DNA of 16,123 bases, taken from assembly GCA_031976395.1 (NCBI GenBank), contig DALYLJ010000066.1, forward strand, positions 1 to 16,123, in the 5' to 3' direction. This DNA comes from UBA11164 sp002420085. Lineage in GTDB: Bacteria > Pseudomonadota > Gammaproteobacteria > Xanthomonadales > Xanthomonadaceae. The notes under the pieces are model-generated. The model searched no databases, was not told the origin of the DNA, and saw only the letters and a program-made list of their open reading frames with translations. Shown piece after piece: positions 13,836 to 16,123 of this stretch. The first letter of the stretch is position 1. Every line of letters begins with the position of its first letter. Both the position numbers and the translations under genes were made by a program.

Positions 13836-13850
13836 TGGCATGCTTCGTGC
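13836..13850 (+). promoter_or_regulatory. Sigma54-like -24/-12 promoter of the sulfatase gene
   Basis: TGGCATGCTTCGTGC places the invariant GG (13837-13838) and GC (13849-13850) with the required spacing. It resembles the consensus TGGCACG-N4-TTGC, with C to T in the -24 box and T to G in the -12 box. Transcription would start near 13862, about 120 nt before the sulfatase ATG. The three phased motifs upstream strengthen the call; a chance match remains possible. Confidence 0.42.
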
Positions 13851-13981
13851 TTTATCGGCCACGGACCACCCATGACGTGGCCGCTTGACCGGGGCCGCCC
13901 CCTGCCAGACTTCACATCCCAGCGGACCCAGAGTCAGCGACCACTCACCACCCTCCCGACAAAAGAATCAAGGCATCAGAC

Positions 13982-15874
13982 ATGACACAGAAAACCAAGA
14001 ACATCCTGCTCATCATGCTCGACCAGATGCGCTATCCACGGCTGCGTGAATCGGGCGGAATGTCCGCCGATCTGAAACAGGTACTCGCCCTGCAGCCCCT
14101 GTCCGCAGACAATCGCTACGTACAGTATTTCCCCGGCTTCATGCGGTTGCGCAAGAACGCCGTGGTGATGCGCCAGCATGTCATCGCAACCTCGGCCTGT
14201 GTACCCAGCCGGGCGACGATCATCACCGGCCAGTACGGCACCAAGACCCGCGTTCTCGAAACCGACAGCCTGTTCAAGTACGGCAGCGACCCGAACTTTC
14301 CCTGGCTGCACCCACGGGGAATCCCGACCCTTGGCGACTGGTTTCGTGCTGCCGGCTATTCCACGCACTACTTCGGCAAATGGGACTTGTCCTATGTCGA
14401 TGTCGATGGTCCGGAACGGGGCGACCTCAATCCCTGGGGCTTTTCCGATTGGCCGCTGTCATCACCCGATGCCCAGGGCGGTCAGTTGAATCAGTTGGGC
14501 GTGTACCGAGACCCCGGCTATGTCGACCTGGCAGAAACTTTCCTCAAGCGCAAGGCGATGAACTTCGAGACCGCCAAGGCCGATCCTCAACCCTGGCTGT
14601 GCGTATTGTCGCTGGTCAACCCGCACGACATCGCTTCGGCCTATCCACTCAGTTGGTGGATGCCCGACACCCTGCCGCAGCCCGGCGTGCAGACCGCCGA
14701 TCAGAGCATACCAACGGTACGGCCGATTCCCGCGCCCGGCGACCTCAGCAACCCACTGCCGGGCGGAGTCACCCGCATCCCGCTGAACCCGCGTGGTTTT
14801 CCACAGGACTGCTTCGACCTGCCCGAGACCTACGGTGAGGATCTGTCGAGCAAACCGGACTGCCAGTTCGATTACAGCTACAAGATGGGCTTGGCACTGA
14901 AATCGCGTCGCCCGCCACCGCAACGCCCGTACATGGCCTTGCCATTGCAGATTCAGGACGATCCCCAGGCGTGGAGTGCCGCATTCGGGCAGTTCTATGC
15001 CTATTGCCATACCTTGGCCGACGCCCAGATGGAACGGATATTGAAGACACTGGACGAATCCGGACTGGCCAAGGACACCCTGGTGGTATTTCTGTCCGAT
15101 CACGGTGAATATGCCGCCGCACATGGCGGCATGATCGAGAAGTGGCACAGCGCCTACGAGGAAATCCTGCATGTGCCCTTCCTGGTGTCATCGCCAGACC
15201 TGAATCCATCGGATCAGGACATCCGCTATATCGATCAATTGACCAGCCATGTCGATGTGCTGCCGACGCTGCTCGGACTGATCGGTCTCGACACCCAGCA
15301 ACAACAGGCACTCGGCCCGAACATTCCCGACCAGACCTACGAACCCCTGCCCGGCGCCGATCTGACACCAGTGATCGCCGACCCCTCGGTCCCGGTCGTC
15401 ACGGCCGACGGCAAACCGCGCGACGGCGTGCTGTTCATCAGCGACGACACCATCACCGAGACGCTCAAGGGTGAACAGCCGGCACCGGCATTCAAGATTT
15501 TCCAGGCGGAAGTGGAATCACAGCGCCAGCAGGGCATCGGCTTGCAGCCCGGCTCGGTGGTGCAGCCCTGTCATGTCCGTTGCGCACGCACCTCGGAATG
15601 GAAACTGGTGCGCTATTTCGATCCCATGGGCGATGTCGCCGACCAGTGGGAACTGTACAACCTGATGACTGACCCCACCGAACGCAGCAATCTGGTCACC
15701 TGGAACGCAGCCGGCGAACCGATTCCGTGCCCGGAACGACTCACCGGCACCCCTGGCGCCGCCGATATCGATCTCGACGCCGTCCTGCACCACATGCGAG
15801 GACTGCTGCTGGCACTGGAACAGCAATACCTCGGCTACCCGCACCCGCTGGTCGAGGACTATGCCCTGGAGTAG
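13982..15874 (+). CDS. Sulfatase family hydrolase (formylglycine-dependent), no signal peptide
   Basis: 630 aa. The active-site signature SACVPSRATIITGQYG (71-86) is a full C-x-P-S-R, whose Cys73 would be converted to formylglycine by a separate maturase. Metal and substrate residues fit the type I sulfatase fold: D14-Q15 in LIMLDQMR, K133 in FGKWD, H215 in NPHD, D373-H374 in SDHGEYAAAHGG, and K387 in EKWHSAYEE. It hydrolyses a sulfate ester (or acts as a related phosphonate or phosphate hydrolase); the substrate is unknown. There is no hydrophobic N-terminus, so the enzyme is probably cytoplasmic and acts on an imported or internal substrate. The region at 225-320, rich in Pro, is a family-variable insert. 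A modest Shine-Dalgarno AAGG sits 8 nt before ATG. It is transcribed away from amiB, with no partner gene or maturase in view. Confidence 0.9.
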   Translation: MTQKTKNILLIMLDQMRYPRLRESGGMSADLKQVLALQPLSADNRYVQYFPGFMRLRKNAVVMRQHVIATSACVPSRATIITGQYGTKTRVLETDSLFKYGSDPNFPWLHPRGIPTLGDWFRAAGYSTHYFGKWDLSYVDVDGPERGDLNPWGFSDWPLSSPDAQGGQLNQLGVYRDPGYVDLAETFLKRKAMNFETAKADPQPWLCVLSLVNPHDIASAYPLSWWMPDTLPQPGVQTADQSIPTVRPIPAPGDLSNPLPGGVTRIPLNPRGFPQDCFDLPETYGEDLSSKPDCQFDYSYKMGLALKSRRPPPQRPYMALPLQIQDDPQAWSAAFGQFYAYCHTLADAQMERILKTLDESGLAKDTLVVFLSDHGEYAAAHGGMIEKWHSAYEEILHVPFLVSSPDLNPSDQDIRYIDQLTSHVDVLPTLLGLIGLDTQQQQALGPNIPDQTYEPLPGADLTPVIADPSVPVVTADGKPRDGVLFISDDTITETLKGEQPAPAFKIFQAEVESQRQQGIGLQPGSVVQPCHVRCARTSEWKLVRYFDPMGDVADQWELYNLMTDPTERSNLVTWNAAGEPIPCPERLTGTPGAADIDLDAVLHHMRGLLLALEQQYLGYPHPLVEDYALE

Positions 15875-16123
15875 GGCATCGGAAACCCCGACTCGTATCG
15901 GATTGCTGCCGCTTGGCGCCCTCAGCCAGCCCTTCCGGCGACTTTGTCTCGGTAGGAGAAGGGCAGGCGTTAAGTAACCCCTGATTTATTCGATAACCTG
16001 AGTAGTGCTAGACTGCTCGATAAAAATCAATGACTTACATAAGTCTGCATGTTGCATAATCGAAATGGATCAGGGATCTCCCTGAATCCGTGTCCTCGCC
16101 CAGAGAATATTGCGTAACGTATT
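15875..16123. other. AT-rich, dyad-rich tail after the sulfatase; possible edge of a mobile element
   Basis: From about 15980 base composition shifts to AT-rich, unlike the rest of the window. Small inverted repeats cluster here: a near-palindrome TTATTCGATAA, GACTTA-ca-TAAGTC (16032-16045), and a 10-bp stem with one bulge, GGATCAGGGA-tc-TCCCTGAATCC (16067-16089). I find no ORF that I can support before the window ends. The look is that of an insertion-sequence end or of a promoter and leader for a gene beyond the edge. No terminator with a U-tract is seen after the sulfatase. Confidence 0.45.

Larger units (their letters stand above)
13382..13981. other. 600-bp divergent intergenic region between amiB and the sulfatase
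   Basis: No real gene is seen apart from the leader ORF. From the left it holds: an AT-rich patch (13396-13450); a 12-bp dyad CCGGT-aa-ACCGG (13459-13470); a directly repeated CCCCTGGCGG (13497-13506 and 13547-13556, 50 bp apart); tandem AGGTGAC; three 21-bp-spaced ACATGTCGG-like motifs (13668-13718); and a sigma54-like promoter (13836-13850). The small open frames here lack family likeness. Confidence 0.7.

Noticed and set aside
1..16123. tRNA, rRNA or riboswitch genes
   Set aside because: No cloverleaf with a GTTCRANNC arm, no conserved rRNA segment and no known riboswitch core was recognised by eye; a covariance-model search would be needed to exclude weak cases.

Overview
The window is high-GC bacterial DNA. 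It fits a gammaproteobacterium, probably near Xanthomonadales/Chromatiales. The main pointers are the conserved amiB-mutL gene pair, a MutL with an intact C-terminal endonuclease motif (the type found in bacteria without MutH), and a typical proteobacterial GcdH. This placement is inference; there is no rRNA or marker gene to fix it. A run of 100 N at 1801-1900 shows that this is a scaffolded draft assembly.

Left part (1-2757) is accessory DNA. It holds, on the minus strand, the start of a type I restriction-modification operon: a half-size hsdS followed by an overlapping hsdM that runs off the window, driven by a near-consensus sigma70 promoter. Upstream come a stretch with three 16-bp tandem repeats, a 5'-truncated and frameshifted Fic-family remnant, and the assembly gap, which is flanked by two identical 55-bp sequences. 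A 48-codon unknown ORF follows, and then a small HTH antitoxin-like regulator that starts at TTG.

Middle part (2758-13381) is a long collinear run of core-metabolism and envelope genes, all on the minus strand. In transcription order they are: amiB (cell-wall amidase), mutL, a DUF1684 exported protein, a TraB/GumN-family protein, a GhrA-like 2-hydroxyacid dehydrogenase, glutaryl-CoA dehydrogenase, a small nucleotidyltransferase-fold protein, and a fused alpha-beta E1 of a 2-oxoacid dehydrogenase. The last three are tightly packed (23 and 7 nt apart), so a 2-oxoacid decarboxylase and glutaryl-CoA dehydrogenase may be co-transcribed. Candidate promoters lie just before mutL and gcdH.

Right part: a 600-bp divergent intergenic region separates amiB from a plus-strand sulfatase (13982-15874). 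It contains a possible 12-codon leader ORF with a perfect Shine-Dalgarno before amiB. On the sulfatase side it contains three 9-bp motifs spaced exactly 21 bp apart, about 150-190 bp upstream of the predicted start of a sigma54-like -24/-12 promoter. This is the most interesting regulatory signal in the window. The sulfatase has the CxPSR formylglycine motif but no signal peptide. After it the DNA becomes AT-rich and full of small inverted repeats up to the window edge, possibly the margin of another mobile element.
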